Notes under the pieces: generated by a model
What the model was told of the DNA's origin: nothing
Database searches by the model: none
Seen by the model: the letters and a program-made list of their open reading frames with translations, nothing else
Program-made: the position numbers and the translations under genes
Assembly: GCF_019635455.1 (NCBI RefSeq)
Contig: NZ_JAHBZJ010000002.1
Location: 368,674-432,673 of the forward strand
DNA: 64,000 bases
Direction: 5' to 3'
From: Sphingomonas sp.
GTDB taxonomy: Bacteria; Pseudomonadota; Alphaproteobacteria; Sphingomonadales; Sphingomonadaceae
Shown: positions 42,393-51,487 of the stretch, one piece after another
How positions within the stretch are numbered: the stretch's first letter is position 1
How the letters are laid out: each line of letters starts with the position of its first letter

Positions 42393-43871
42393 TTGACGCA
42401 CGCGCGCAGCTGGCCGCTTGAGCGGGTCCCACGCTGGGCGATCCTGCTCGCCGTCGCGCTGGTCGCGCGGGCGATCACCTTCGGCAATCCGATCCTGCAC
42501 GTCGATGAGGAATTCTATTTCACGCTCGCCCGCGCGATGACCGGCGGGGCGGTGCCGTTCGTCGATATCTGGGACCGCAAGCCGATCGGGCTGTTCCTGC
42601 TCTACGCCCCCGCCGGCGCCCTTGGCTATCCGCTCGGCATCTGGGCGTATCAGGCGATGGCGCTTGCCGGCCTGGTCGCCACCGCGACGCTCGCCGCGCG
42701 GCTGGCCGACCGGGCGGGGTGGCGGGACGGCGCCCTCTTCACCGGGCTCGCGGTCATCCTCTGGCCGAACCTGATCGACGGACAGGGCGGACAGGCGCCC
42801 ATTTTCTACGATCTGGCGATGATCGCCGCCGCCGCGCTGGTCCTGCGCGGCGAATGGGAGGATCGGTGCGGCCGCCGCTTCCTGGGCGGGATCACGGCAA
42901 TGGCGCTGGTCGGGCTGGCGCTACAGATCAAATATTCGGTGGTGTTCGAAGGAGGCTTTCTGGGCCTGTGGCTGATCGCGCGCGAATGGCGCGCGCGCAC
43001 TCCGATTGCCGGGATTGCGGCGATGGCGCTGTGCTGGGCCGGTGTCGCGCTGCTGCCGACCGCGGCCGCATGGGCCGCCTATGCGATGGCGGGCCAGGGA
43101 CCGGCCTGGCTCTACGCCAATTTCCTCTCGATCCTTGACCGCAGGCCCGATTCGCTGGCGGAACAGGCGGGCAATCTGGCGATCATCGTGCTGATCCTCT
43201 CGCCGCTGCTCGCTTCGGCGGTGTTGGCGTGGCGCCGGGGCGAGCGGGTGGGCGATACCGGGATCGCCGCGCGCTTCCTGTTCGCCTGGTGCGCGGCGGC
43301 GCTGGGCGGGCTGCTCGTTTTCGGCTCCTATTTCGATCATTACGCGCTGCCGCTGGTGCCGCCGCTCGCGATCTGTGCGGCCGGCTTCTGGATGCGGCAC
43401 CGCCGCTTCGCGATCGCGATCCTGGCGCTGGTCTTTCTCGGCGGGCAGGCGACGCTCGTGGCGAAGCGGGCGACGCGCGGCACGCCTGAACAGATCGCCG
43501 CGATCGCGCGCGCGATCGGTACGGGGCCGGGCTGCCTTCACGTCTATTCCGGGTCGGTGATGCTCTATCCGATGACCGGCCGCTGCGCGGTCACCCGATG
43601 GATGTTCCCCAGCCATCTCAGCCGCGTGCGGGAGCGCGGCGCGATCGGCGTCGATCAGGATGCGGAGATCGACCGCATCCTTGCGCGGCGACCCGAATGG
43701 GTGGTGATGCGAAAGCCCTATCGCGGCGAACGGCCAGAGGTGCGCGCGCGCATGCTGCGCGGGCTTCGCTGGGGCTATCGTCCGGTCGCGATCCTGCCGC
43801 TCGGCAACGAACGCTATGCCCTTTGGCGGCGTGCGACCCCGCCGGCGCGATCGGCCAGCATCTCGGAATAA
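42393..43871 (+). CDS. GT-C (ArnT/GT39-like) membrane glycosyltransferase
   Basis: From TTG 42393, six bases after GGGAGGA, the protein has 492 residues; an ATG at 42339 lacks a ribosome site. After helix 1 comes ILHVDEEFYFTLARAM with the acidic D-E-E expected at the active site of polyprenyl-sugar-dependent GT-C enzymes, then VDIWDRKPIGLFLLYAP. About ten further helices and a soluble C-terminal ~110 residues follow. The acceptor is unknown. It begins a group of envelope-glycan genes. Its 3' end overlaps the convergent GT4 gene by 58 bp. Confidence 0.75.
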   Translation: MTHARSWPLERVPRWAILLAVALVARAITFGNPILHVDEEFYFTLARAMTGGAVPFVDIWDRKPIGLFLLYAPAGALGYPLGIWAYQAMALAGLVATATLAARLADRAGWRDGALFTGLAVILWPNLIDGQGGQAPIFYDLAMIAAAALVLRGEWEDRCGRRFLGGITAMALVGLALQIKYSVVFEGGFLGLWLIAREWRARTPIAGIAAMALCWAGVALLPTAAAWAAYAMAGQGPAWLYANFLSILDRRPDSLAEQAGNLAIIVLILSPLLASAVLAWRRGERVGDTGIAARFLFAWCAAALGGLLVFGSYFDHYALPLVPPLAICAAGFWMRHRRFAIAILALVFLGGQATLVAKRATRGTPEQIAAIARAIGTGPGCLHVYSGSVMLYPMTGRCAVTRWMFPSHLSRVRERGAIGVDQDAEIDRILARRPEWVVMRKPYRGERPEVRARMLRGLRWGYRPVAILPLGNERYALWRRATPPARSASISE

Positions 43872-45007
43872 AGGTCCACCAGCGCCGCCGCATGGTCATG
43901 GTCGGACAGCACTTGCCCCGCCGCGTGCCGCGCCGCCGCCCGCAGGATGGCGGGCTCGCGCGCGAACAGGCGGCGAATGGCCGCCGCCGCGGACCGCGAA
44001 TCGCCCCCCTGATAGGTTTCGGCGAACAGCGGATCGGCCACTTCGGCACAGCCGCCGTCATTCGGCACGATCAGCGGCAGGCCCGATGCCAGCGCCTCCG
44101 ACGCGACCAGCCCGAACGGTTCCTGATCCGATCCGTGGATCAGCGCGTCTGCGCTCGCCAGGATGCGGGTGAAGCGCTCGCGGTCATAGACCGGGCGGTA
44201 CAGGCGGATGTGACGGTTTCCGGCGATCTGTCGTTCCAGCTGGGCGCGCTGCATCCCGTCGCCCAGCAGCATCAGGCCGACCGGCATGTCCGCGCCGGCC
44301 TTTTCCACCGCGTCGATCACCACCGGCCAGCGCTTCTCGCGATGGTGGCGGCCAAGACCGATCAGCAGATGGCCCTCCGGCGGCAGATCGAGCTGCGCCA
44401 GCATCGACGCGCGCAGCCCCTCGTCGCGCAGATCGGGTGAAAATCGCGCGGTGTCGATGCCCAGCGGCATCGCGGCATCGACATGGGTGCCGCGTCGGCG
44501 ATAGCGTTTCGCCAGCGCCGGCCCGTTGGTCACGAACGCGTCATAGCGTTCGAGGAACCGGTTCATGTAACGCGTGTACCACCCGAACATCCGTTCGATC
44601 CGCTCGGCGCTTGCAAACGGCGCCAGCCAGCGCTGCGGATAGGCGCCGATATTGTCGTTGTGCGCGAAAAAGACCTTGAGCGCGCGGCCCTGCCATGCAC
44701 CGATGAACCATGCCGGCCGCCATGGCGAACTGGTCTCGACCACATCGGGATCGAGCTCGTCGAGCAGGCGGGTCACCGCGCCCGGATTGTTGAACAGCCA
44801 ATAGTTGCGATCGACGACCAGCGGGGGCGATTTCACCCAGAAGATGCGCCCGCCATCGGGTCGGTCCTCGATCCGGTCCTCGTCAAAGGGGGCGATCACG
44901 ATCAGCTCGTGGCCCAGCTCCGCCATGATCCGCATCTTGCGGTCGAGATAGGTGCGCACGCCCCCGCCGGTCGGCGAATAATATTCGTTGACATCGACGA
45001 TGCGCAT
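43814..45007 (-). CDS. GT4-type glycosyltransferase
   Basis: The 397-residue GT-B fold protein starts MRIVDVNEYYSPTGGGVRTYL, the donor/acceptor glycine loop of GT4 enzymes. The C-terminal half has LIGLGRHHREKRWPVVIDA and the donor-site motif HGSDQEPFGLVASEALASG with the conserved E-x7-E. It transfers a nucleotide-activated sugar in the cytoplasm. It is the last gene of a three-gene minus-strand unit, 6 nt downstream of the DUF2141 gene. Confidence 0.87.
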   Translation of the reverse strand: MRIVDVNEYYSPTGGGVRTYLDRKMRIMAELGHELIVIAPFDEDRIEDRPDGGRIFWVKSPPLVVDRNYWLFNNPGAVTRLLDELDPDVVETSSPWRPAWFIGAWQGRALKVFFAHNDNIGAYPQRWLAPFASAERIERMFGWYTRYMNRFLERYDAFVTNGPALAKRYRRRGTHVDAAMPLGIDTARFSPDLRDEGLRASMLAQLDLPPEGHLLIGLGRHHREKRWPVVIDAVEKAGADMPVGLMLLGDGMQRAQLERQIAGNRHIRLYRPVYDRERFTRILASADALIHGSDQEPFGLVASEALASGLPLIVPNDGGCAEVADPLFAETYQGGDSRSAAAAIRRLFAREPAILRAAARHAAGQVLSDHDHAAALVDLYSEMLADRAGGVARRQRA

Positions 45008-45013
45008 CGCAGC

Positions 45014-45532
45014 TCAATTCCCGTCATAGGGCGCGAAGCCCGACAGGCCGCGCAGATATTGCGCGCGGATCGACACCGTCGCGCCGGTCGCGCCGACGGT
45101 GATCACCGCCTCGTTCAGCTTGGGGCGGCTGCGGCCCAGATTGCGGTTGCTTGCAAAGCCCGCGCCGTCCTTCCAGAAATTGAACTTGTTCTTGCCGTCG
45201 CGGTCATGGGTGAACAGCAGCGCATAGCGGCCGGGGCGCGGCGCGCGGATGCACAATGTCACCGGTCCCGATTTCGGCGTGGGCGACCAGATGCGGGCAA
45301 AGAACTTGCCCTCCTTCTTCAGGTCGCGATCGTCCTTCAGGAAATCATCCTCGGTCGCCGGGTAGAGTTCGAGTTTCAGCCGGCCACTGCGGTCCTTCAG
45401 GCCGGTGACGTTGACCCGCACCGCCGGGCTGCCGGCGGTGCAGGCCGCGTCGCCATCGGTCCAGATCTGGGCAGAGGCAGGCGCCGCCGCGACCATCGCT
45501 GCGGCGGCGAGAAGATAGGCAAGGCGGGACAC
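45014..45532 (-). CDS. exported DUF2141 protein
   Basis: The 172-residue protein starts at GTG 45532, 2 nt after the upstream stop. A signal peptide (RLAYLLAAAAMVAAAPASAQ) is followed by the DUF2141 beta-sandwich: VRVNVTGLKDRSGRLKLELY, TLCIRAPRPGRYALLFTHDRD, KFNFWKDGAGFASN. The family is periplasmic or outer-membrane associated and is often found beside polysaccharide and carotenoid/lipid genes; its function is unknown. It contains two Cys. Confidence 0.8.
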   Translation of the reverse strand: MSRLAYLLAAAAMVAAAPASAQIWTDGDAACTAGSPAVRVNVTGLKDRSGRLKLELYPATEDDFLKDDRDLKKEGKFFARIWSPTPKSGPVTLCIRAPRPGRYALLFTHDRDGKNKFNFWKDGAGFASNRNLGRSRPKLNEAVITVGATGATVSIRAQYLRGLSGFAPYDGN

Positions 45533-45534
45533 GG

Positions 45535-46491
45535 TCAAAGCTCCTTCCGGACCAGGCCGACGACGGTGAACACGGCGATGATCGCGACATGGACGAGCAG
45601 CGTGAGCGCGGCGGTGAACGCCAGCAGCTCCGACAGCGCGGCCCCCTGGCCGATCAGCAGGATCGCGAAATTGGCGAAGAGAAGATCCTTGTTCGGCACG
45701 AACGGCAGGCGCGACACCAGCATGCGCGCGGCGGCCAGGATCAGCCACATGCCCAGCGACACGCCCGGCATCGCGAAGTGCCAGGCACAGGCGACCAGTA
45801 CCGAGCCGAGCACGATGCGCAGCGCGTGGACGCCGAAAATCCACCACAAGGTCCCGCGCGGCAACGAAAACACGCGCTTGGAAAAGATCAGGAAGGGGAC
45901 CGACATCGCCACCAGAATGCCGATCGAGACCAGCGCGGTGTCATATTGCGCAGGGGTCAGCAGCCGGGTGGACAGCGGCAGGGCCAGCATCAGCATCGCC
46001 AGCGTGATCGCATTGCCCGCGATCGCCGACAGGATCGACACGTCCTTCACCGCGCCGAACGGGGCCGCCACCATCTTCGTCCGCTGCCGCGCCCAGGCAT
46101 AGAAATAGGCTTCCCCCGAATAGCCCAGCACGACCTCGTTCGCGATCCGCTTGCGATGGAGCGCGATCATCCCCGACAGCGGGATCTGCCAGAGCTTGCG
46201 GAAGATCACATAGTCGAAGGTCGGCGGGCCAAGGTAGAAGAGCAGAAAGAACAGATAGAACAGCCAGTTTCCCGGCGCCGTCCGCGACAGGCCGGCCAGC
46301 CCCTTGTCGAACAGTTCATGCGCCAGTCCCGCGACCAGCAGCAGCGACACCGCCGCGCCGAGCAGCATCGGCCAGCGTCGCCTGATCTTCTGGATGGGTT
46401 CCAATCCCGCCAGGTCCCCGCCGAGCGGGGGGGCGTCGGCCACGGTCATATTCACTGAAGCCTTCGCTCCCGGCTGTTCAATATAGGCCAA
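45535..46491 (-). CDS. polytopic membrane protein of the glycan gene group
   Basis: The 318-residue protein has about seven hydrophobic segments, from WPMLLGAAVSLLLVAGLAH to ALTLLVHVAIIAVFTVVGL. A loop LGYSGEAYFYAWARQRTKM is polar and basic, and SRLPFVPNKDLLF is Pro-rich. The layout recalls LPG-synthase-like or flippase-accessory membrane proteins, but no family was recognised with confidence. ATG 46449 (MTVADAPPL) is an alternative start. It heads the unit with DUF2141 and GT4. Confidence 0.55.
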   Translation of the reverse strand: MAYIEQPGAKASVNMTVADAPPLGGDLAGLEPIQKIRRRWPMLLGAAVSLLLVAGLAHELFDKGLAGLSRTAPGNWLFYLFFLLFYLGPPTFDYVIFRKLWQIPLSGMIALHRKRIANEVVLGYSGEAYFYAWARQRTKMVAAPFGAVKDVSILSAIAGNAITLAMLMLALPLSTRLLTPAQYDTALVSIGILVAMSVPFLIFSKRVFSLPRGTLWWIFGVHALRIVLGSVLVACAWHFAMPGVSLGMWLILAAARMLVSRLPFVPNKDLLFANFAILLIGQGAALSELLAFTAALTLLVHVAIIAVFTVVGLVRKEL

Positions 46492-46633
46492 GCAAATTCG
46501 CCCTTCTCCGGGAAACGTTGCGGCCAGATTACCAAGTGTTGCGGCGCACCCTTTAACATCGGGACGCAGTTATCGATAGATATCGGCCTATTCGCGGGCG
46601 GATTTGGGCTTTAGCAAGGCAGGCTGCAACCCC

Positions 46634-47728
46634 ATGTCCGATTTCATGCCACCCCCCGCCGCCCATATTCTGAGCTTCGCACAGACGCTGCGCGGTGGTG
46701 GCGTCGAGCGCGCGATGCTGCGCATGGCGGGCGGCTGGGCGCGGGCGGGCCGGCGGGTCACGCTGATCGTCGGGGACGCGCGCGGCGCGCTGGCGGACGA
46801 GTTGCCGGAGGGGGTCGATCTGCACGACCTTGGCGACGCCGCGTACCGGGCGCTGCTTGGCCTGCCGCATCTCGTCCGCCGGGCCGCGCCGGACATCATC
46901 TTTTGCCCGGGCAACCACTATAGCGCTGCGGCCTGGTGGCTGCGACGCCGTCTGGGGCGCGCCTGCCCGCCGATCGTCGGCAAGGTATCGAATGCGCTGG
47001 ACCGCCCCGATCTGCCGCGTGGCGCCGGGGGTGCCTATCGCCTGTGGCTGCGCATGCATCCCACCTTCCTCGACGTCGCGGTGGCGATGACGCCCGGCAT
47101 GGCGCGCGAAGCGGCCGCCGCGATGCGCATGCCGCCCGCGCGGTTGCGGGTGATTCCCAATCCACCGGCGCTGCCGATTCCCGGCGCCCCCCCGCCGCCC
47201 TTGCCGGAGGGCCGGTTCATCCTCGGCGTCGGCCGGCTGGCGCCCCAGAAGCGCTGGGACCGGCTGATCTCGGCGATGCCGCGACTGCATGATCCCGAGG
47301 TCAGGCTGGTGATCCTCGGCGAAGGGGCGGAGCGCGATGCCCTCACGCGTTTGATCGACCGACTCGATCTGGGCGCGCGCGTGTCGATGCCGGGCCATGT
47401 GCTCGATCCGTTGCCGGCGATCGCGCGTGCCAGCGTGGTGGCGCTCACCTCCGAATTTGAAGGCGTTCCCGGTGTGGTTCGCGAAGCGCTGGCGCTCGGC
47501 GCGCCGGTGGTCGCGACCGATTCGAGCGTCGCCATCGGCGAACTGATCGACAGCGACGAACGTGGCACCGTGGTGCCACCGGGCGATCGTGCGCGACTCG
47601 TGACGGCGCTGAACCACTGGCTGGCGCCGGGGCGGTCGCGGCCCGAACCGCTGGTCGAAACCGGTGCCGATCCGGTGACGGCCTATCTGGCGCTGTTCGA
47701 CGAATGCGTCGTTCAGCGCGGGCGATAG
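46634..47728 (+). CDS. GT4-type glycosyltransferase
   Basis: The 364-residue GT-B protein (from MSDFMPPPAAHILSF) has the N-terminal motif FAQTLRGGGVERAMLRMAGGW. The C-terminal donor domain includes FILGVGRLAPQKRWDRLI, LVILGEGAERDAL and TSEFEGVPGVVREALALGAP with the E-x7-E pair. It is divergent from the three-gene glycan unit; the 142-bp gap holds a short palindrome CGATAGATATCG at 46574-46585. The 3' end overlaps the convergent TonB receptor gene by 16 bp. Confidence 0.87.
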   Translation: MSDFMPPPAAHILSFAQTLRGGGVERAMLRMAGGWARAGRRVTLIVGDARGALADELPEGVDLHDLGDAAYRALLGLPHLVRRAAPDIIFCPGNHYSAAAWWLRRRLGRACPPIVGKVSNALDRPDLPRGAGGAYRLWLRMHPTFLDVAVAMTPGMAREAAAAMRMPPARLRVIPNPPALPIPGAPPPPLPEGRFILGVGRLAPQKRWDRLISAMPRLHDPEVRLVILGEGAERDALTRLIDRLDLGARVSMPGHVLDPLPAIARASVVALTSEFEGVPGVVREALALGAPVVATDSSVAIGELIDSDERGTVVPPGDRARLVTALNHWLAPGRSRPEPLVETGADPVTAYLALFDECVVQRGR

Positions 47729-49749
47729 CGCAGCCCGATCCACAGCGTGCGCGGGGTCGCTCGTTCGACGGTCCCCGCGCCGGTGATCGCCGTTTCGACC
47801 CGTGCATCGGCCAGATTCTCGCCGCGCGCCTCGATCGTGACCGACCCCGTCAGTGGAACCGCCATCCGCGCGTCGAACGTCAGCGCGTCCGCCAGCGCCT
47901 GGCTGTTGCGATCGTCTTCGAACTGCCGGCCGACATAGCGCGCGGCGACGGCGATCGCTGTTCCCCGCCGGGTCCATCCCCCGCCCAGGGACAGCTGGTG
48001 CCGGGGCGTCTGCGCCGGTCGCAATCCATTCAGCGGCGCCGCCACGCCCGACGCATCGACCCGCGCATCGGTCAACGCCCAGGACGCGTTCGCACGCCAC
48101 GGCCCGGACCTCCAGCGCAGATCGACCTCGATCCCGCGCGCGCGCACCCCATCCAGATTGCGTCGCTGACGATAGGCGCCGGTCGCCCCGACAAAGCCGA
48201 CCCCGGGGAAATTGCCCGGACCGGTCGCCAGGGTGACATTGGCGATCGCGCCCTGGATCCGGCTCCAATAGGCGGTCGTACGCAGCGTCAGCGTGCGGGC
48301 CGGCGCCAGGTCGATCCCCACTTCCGCGCCGCGCAGGCGTTCGGGCGCCAATCCCGCATTGGCGGCGGTCGCGTCCGCGCCGGCACGGAACGGGCGATAC
48401 AGTTCGTTGAGGGTGGGGAGTCGCCAGCCGAGATAGGCGGCGGTCCGCAGGGTAATGGCGGCCGATGCCTTCAGCGCCGCGCCGACCCGGCCGGTCGCTT
48501 CCCACCCGCTCCGGTCCGGAAAGCGGGTGTCCGTGATCGGCGCGCCGCCCGCCAGCGCGGCTTCGAACAGCGTGCCATCGCTCAGGCGCCAGCGGTCGAT
48601 CCGGCCCCCGACGTCGAGCGTCAGCGGACCCGCCGCGCGACTGAGGTCGGCGAACAGGCCTGCGGTCAGCGCGCTCCCGCCCGCCCGGCGCCCCCGCGTC
48701 GGGCTGCCCGCGACGAAGCTGTAGCGTTCCTGCGTGTGTCCGCTCACATGGCGCAGATCGCCTCCGACGCGCAGGGTGAAGCCGGCGCTCAACGGGGGCT
48801 GCACCTCGATCCGCGCGCCGGTGCCGGTGGAGGGAAGCTGCTGATCGAGCACCGGGGACGCGGTGATCCGTTGGGCGTCGATGCTGGCAAAGCCGCTGGC
48901 AAAGGCGCGCTGTTGCAGATAGGCGAGCGCCGACCATCGCCACGCGCCGCGCCCGACCGCGCGCAGGCTGGCATCGGCGCCCTGGCTGCGGATATCGGTA
49001 AAGGGCGTGCCACGCGCGCGCCGGTCATCGAACCCGGACAGGCTCGCCTGCAATTCGGTTGTCTCGCCGACCGGGAACACCGCGCGCATCGCCACGCTCG
49101 CCTGGCGATACGGCGCGGGACGATCGACTGGGCCGCGATCTTCGGCGACGATCGGGATGAAACCGGCGCCGCGCGCGAGTTGCCCCGCCAGCGCGACGCT
49201 GCCTGCGCCCAGCGTCGCGCCACCTGTCGCGACCAGATCGACCGAGTCGCGACTGCCCAGCGCCGCGTCGAGGGTCAGCGGTCCCATCATCGCGGCGTCC
49301 GCGCTGGTGAGGTCGATGGTCCCCGCCAGCGCGCCGGGGCCGGCCAGTCCGCTGCCGCCACCGCGCGTCACGCGGATCCCGGCCAGCCGCTGGGGAAGAT
49401 AGGCGGGAAACGGCACCCACCCGCCGAACGGATCGGCCTGCGGCACGCCGTCGAGCAGCAGCAGCGCCCGGCTCGACGCGTTCCCGCCCAGCCCGCGCAG
49501 GGTGATTCCCTGGGCGGTCGGGTGGGCGGACCGCGAATCGGCGCGGCGGAACTGGGCGGTGCCGGCAACCTCGTCCAGAAGGTCTTCCAGCCGCGCGCTC
49601 GCGCTCGCCGCGATCTGATCGCGGTCGATCTGTGCGACGGCATAGGCATCCTCGCCCGGCACGGGATCCAGCCCGCGGCCGGTGACGACGATCTCCTGCG
49701 CAAGGGCGGGAAGCGGGGTGAGGATCAGCAGGCGGGCCAGCGCCCTCAT
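47713..49749 (-). CDS. TonB-dependent outer-membrane receptor
   Basis: The 678-residue protein has a signal peptide (RLLILTPLPALAQ), immediately followed by the TonB box-like EIVVTGRGLD. A plug domain (RLEDLLDEVAGTAQFRRADS, ITLRGLGGNASSRALLLLDG, GGGSGLAGPGALAG) and a ~22-strand barrel ending LWIGLRYRPR come next. Its size and plug fit vitamin B12/siderophore-type receptors, but the substrate is not readable. It overlaps the maiA stop by 4 nt, which makes it the last gene of the pyrE operon. Confidence 0.9.
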   Translation of the reverse strand: MRALARLLILTPLPALAQEIVVTGRGLDPVPGEDAYAVAQIDRDQIAASASARLEDLLDEVAGTAQFRRADSRSAHPTAQGITLRGLGGNASSRALLLLDGVPQADPFGGWVPFPAYLPQRLAGIRVTRGGGSGLAGPGALAGTIDLTSADAAMMGPLTLDAALGSRDSVDLVATGGATLGAGSVALAGQLARGAGFIPIVAEDRGPVDRPAPYRQASVAMRAVFPVGETTELQASLSGFDDRRARGTPFTDIRSQGADASLRAVGRGAWRWSALAYLQQRAFASGFASIDAQRITASPVLDQQLPSTGTGARIEVQPPLSAGFTLRVGGDLRHVSGHTQERYSFVAGSPTRGRRAGGSALTAGLFADLSRAAGPLTLDVGGRIDRWRLSDGTLFEAALAGGAPITDTRFPDRSGWEATGRVGAALKASAAITLRTAAYLGWRLPTLNELYRPFRAGADATAANAGLAPERLRGAEVGIDLAPARTLTLRTTAYWSRIQGAIANVTLATGPGNFPGVGFVGATGAYRQRRNLDGVRARGIEVDLRWRSGPWRANASWALTDARVDASGVAAPLNGLRPAQTPRHQLSLGGGWTRRGTAIAVAARYVGRQFEDDRNSQALADALTFDARMAVPLTGSVTIEARGENLADARVETAITGAGTVERATPRTLWIGLRYRPR

Positions 49750-50378
49750 TCGGGCGCGGACCGGTCGGGGCTGGCGGCGGCGAACGGTTCGAGCGCGCGC
49801 GCCGCCGCATCGGCGGCGACCAGGCGCGGATAGGCGTCGAGCGGCAGATCGTATCGTCGGGCGTTGAACATCTGCGGGACGAGCATGACGTCGGCGATTC
49901 CGGGCGCCTCACCGCCCAGAAACGGTCCCGCGCCGCTGCCGGCCATCGTTTCCAGCGCCGCGAAGCCGAGCGCGATCCAGTGGCGATACCATTCGCCGGT
50001 CGCGTCCTCGTCCGCGCCGAACTGCGATTTCAGCCGGCGCAGCACGCGCAGATTGTCGATCGGGTGGATGTCGGCCGCGATCGTGAGCGCCTGTGCCATC
50101 GCGCGCGCGCGCGCCAGCGGCTCCGCCGGGATGAGGCGCGGCGCCGGATAGGTCGCATCCAACCATTCGATGATCGCCAGGCTCTGCGTCAGCACCACCC
50201 CGCCGCCGATGTCGAGCGCCGGCACCAGCCCCTGGGGATTGCGTGCCAGATAGTCGGCCTCGCGTTGATCCCCCTTCACCAGATGGACCTGCACCCGTTC
50301 ATGTTCGACCTGTTTGAGATTGAGCGCGATTCGCACGCGATAGGCGGCCGACGACCGGAAATAGTCGTAAAGGATCAT
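49746..50378 (-). CDS. maiA: maleylacetoacetate isomerase / zeta-class glutathione transferase
   Basis: The 210-residue GST-fold protein starts MILYDYFRSSAAYRVRIAL. The usual SSCSxRVR active-site motif is SSAAYRVR here, so Cys is replaced by Ala while the leading Ser remains. NPQGLVPALDIGGGVVLTQSLAIIEWLD is the glutathione-binding region and the C-terminal ADVMLVPQMFNARR is typical of MaiA. It would isomerise maleylacetoacetate in tyrosine breakdown. It is linked by 4-nt overlaps to both neighbours. Confidence 0.85.
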   Translation of the reverse strand: MILYDYFRSSAAYRVRIALNLKQVEHERVQVHLVKGDQREADYLARNPQGLVPALDIGGGVVLTQSLAIIEWLDATYPAPRLIPAEPLARARAMAQALTIAADIHPIDNLRVLRRLKSQFGADEDATGEWYRHWIALGFAALETMAGSGAGPFLGGEAPGIADVMLVPQMFNARRYDLPLDAYPRLVAADAAARALEPFAAASPDRSAPE

Positions 50379-51487
50379 GATGCCGCTTTCCCGCGCACGC
50401 GCCGCCGTTTCGCGGTGGCGGCGTCCCGGGCGACGCCTGCCGCCTTGGCCTGTTCCGCGCTGCGCTCCAGCGCCACCTTGATCATCGCGACGATCGGATC
50501 GGCCAGCGCGAGGCCCAGAAATCCGAACAGCGTGCTCATCAGGATCTGCGACGACATGGTGAGCGCCGGCGGCATATCGACCGTATGCTTCGCGACCAGC
50601 GGAAGCAGCACATAACCGTCGAACGTCTGGACCCCGAAATAGATCGCGATCGCCCACAGCCCTTCATTCGCGCCGGCGCTGAACCCCACCGCGACCATCA
50701 GCACGCCCGAAATGAACGCGCCGATATTGGGGATGAACGCCAGCATGCCGGTCAGGATGCCGAGCAGCAACGCCATCGGCACCCCGGCGACCGAGAGCAG
50801 GATCCAGGTCAGCGCCCCCTCGAACACCATGCCCGCCAGCCGTCCGGCCAGCAGGATGCGCATGGTGCGGGCCATCCGGGCGAGGGTGATCGCGAACTGG
50901 TCGCGCGATCCCATCGGCACCATCCACTGCAACCCGCGCTCGTACAGGCGCGGCTCCATGGCCACGAACAGGCCGATCACCATCACCAGGAAAAAGCTGC
51001 CGATCGCACCGATCGCGCCGCCGATGAACGACGTCACCTTACCCACCGACCCCAGCGCCTGCTGGGCGAGGCCGGTCAGGTCGGACGCTTCGGGCATGAC
51101 GCCAAGCTGGCTGAGCCAGGCGGTGACGCGCACCGATTGCGCCTCCAGCGTGGCGCGAAGCTGTTCGGCCTGGCTCGCGATCTCGACCCCGGTCAGGTAG
51201 AAGACCCCGGCGACGAAGGCGACGACCAGCAGCACGACGATCAGCAGCGCCACCCCGCGCGGGATCGGCAGCGCGCGCCGGATCAGGCGGGTGCCGCCGT
51301 CCAGCATCGACGCGACGACCAGCCCCGCAAAGATCAGCAGCAGCGGCTGGATCAGCAGGACGACGAGCGCCGCCGCGATCGCCATGCCGAACCATACCGA
51401 CGCCCGCCGCATCTCGGCACGGACCAGCGGGTCGCGTAGCTCGTTGGGGCCGGGTTCATGGACGACGGAGACATGGTCCTCGCTCAT
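50375..51487 (-). CDS. AI-2E family (PerM/TqsA-like) transporter
   Basis: The 370-residue membrane protein has the family pattern: paired N-terminal helices (ASVWFGMAIAAALVVLLIQPLLLIF), a soluble loop (SQAEQLRATLEAQS), then FFLVMVIGLFVAMEPRLYERGL and the conserved block LLLGILTGMLAFIPNIGAFISGV, with a last helix around FGFLGLALADPIVAMIKVALE. The C-terminus is basic. Members export small molecules or ions. It is sandwiched between lepB and maiA with 4-nt overlaps on both sides. Confidence 0.88.
   Translation of the reverse strand: MSEDHVSVVHEPGPNELRDPLVRAEMRRASVWFGMAIAAALVVLLIQPLLLIFAGLVVASMLDGGTRLIRRALPIPRGVALLIVVLLVVAFVAGVFYLTGVEIASQAEQLRATLEAQSVRVTAWLSQLGVMPEASDLTGLAQQALGSVGKVTSFIGGAIGAIGSFFLVMVIGLFVAMEPRLYERGLQWMVPMGSRDQFAITLARMARTMRILLAGRLAGMVFEGALTWILLSVAGVPMALLLGILTGMLAFIPNIGAFISGVLMVAVGFSAGANEGLWAIAIYFGVQTFDGYVLLPLVAKHTVDMPPALTMSSQILMSTLFGFLGLALADPIVAMIKVALERSAEQAKAAGVARDAATAKRRRVRGKAAS

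Noticed and set aside
46574..46585. CGATAGATATCG palindrome between divergent glycan genes as a regulator site
   Set aside because: Only one 12-bp copy, consistent with chance in a somewhat AT-richer gap; mentioned with the neighbouring gene only.
46553..48943. A 796-codon minus-strand open frame
   Set aside because: It spans parts of two real genes (GT4 and TonB receptor) in wrong frames and has no recognisable domain.
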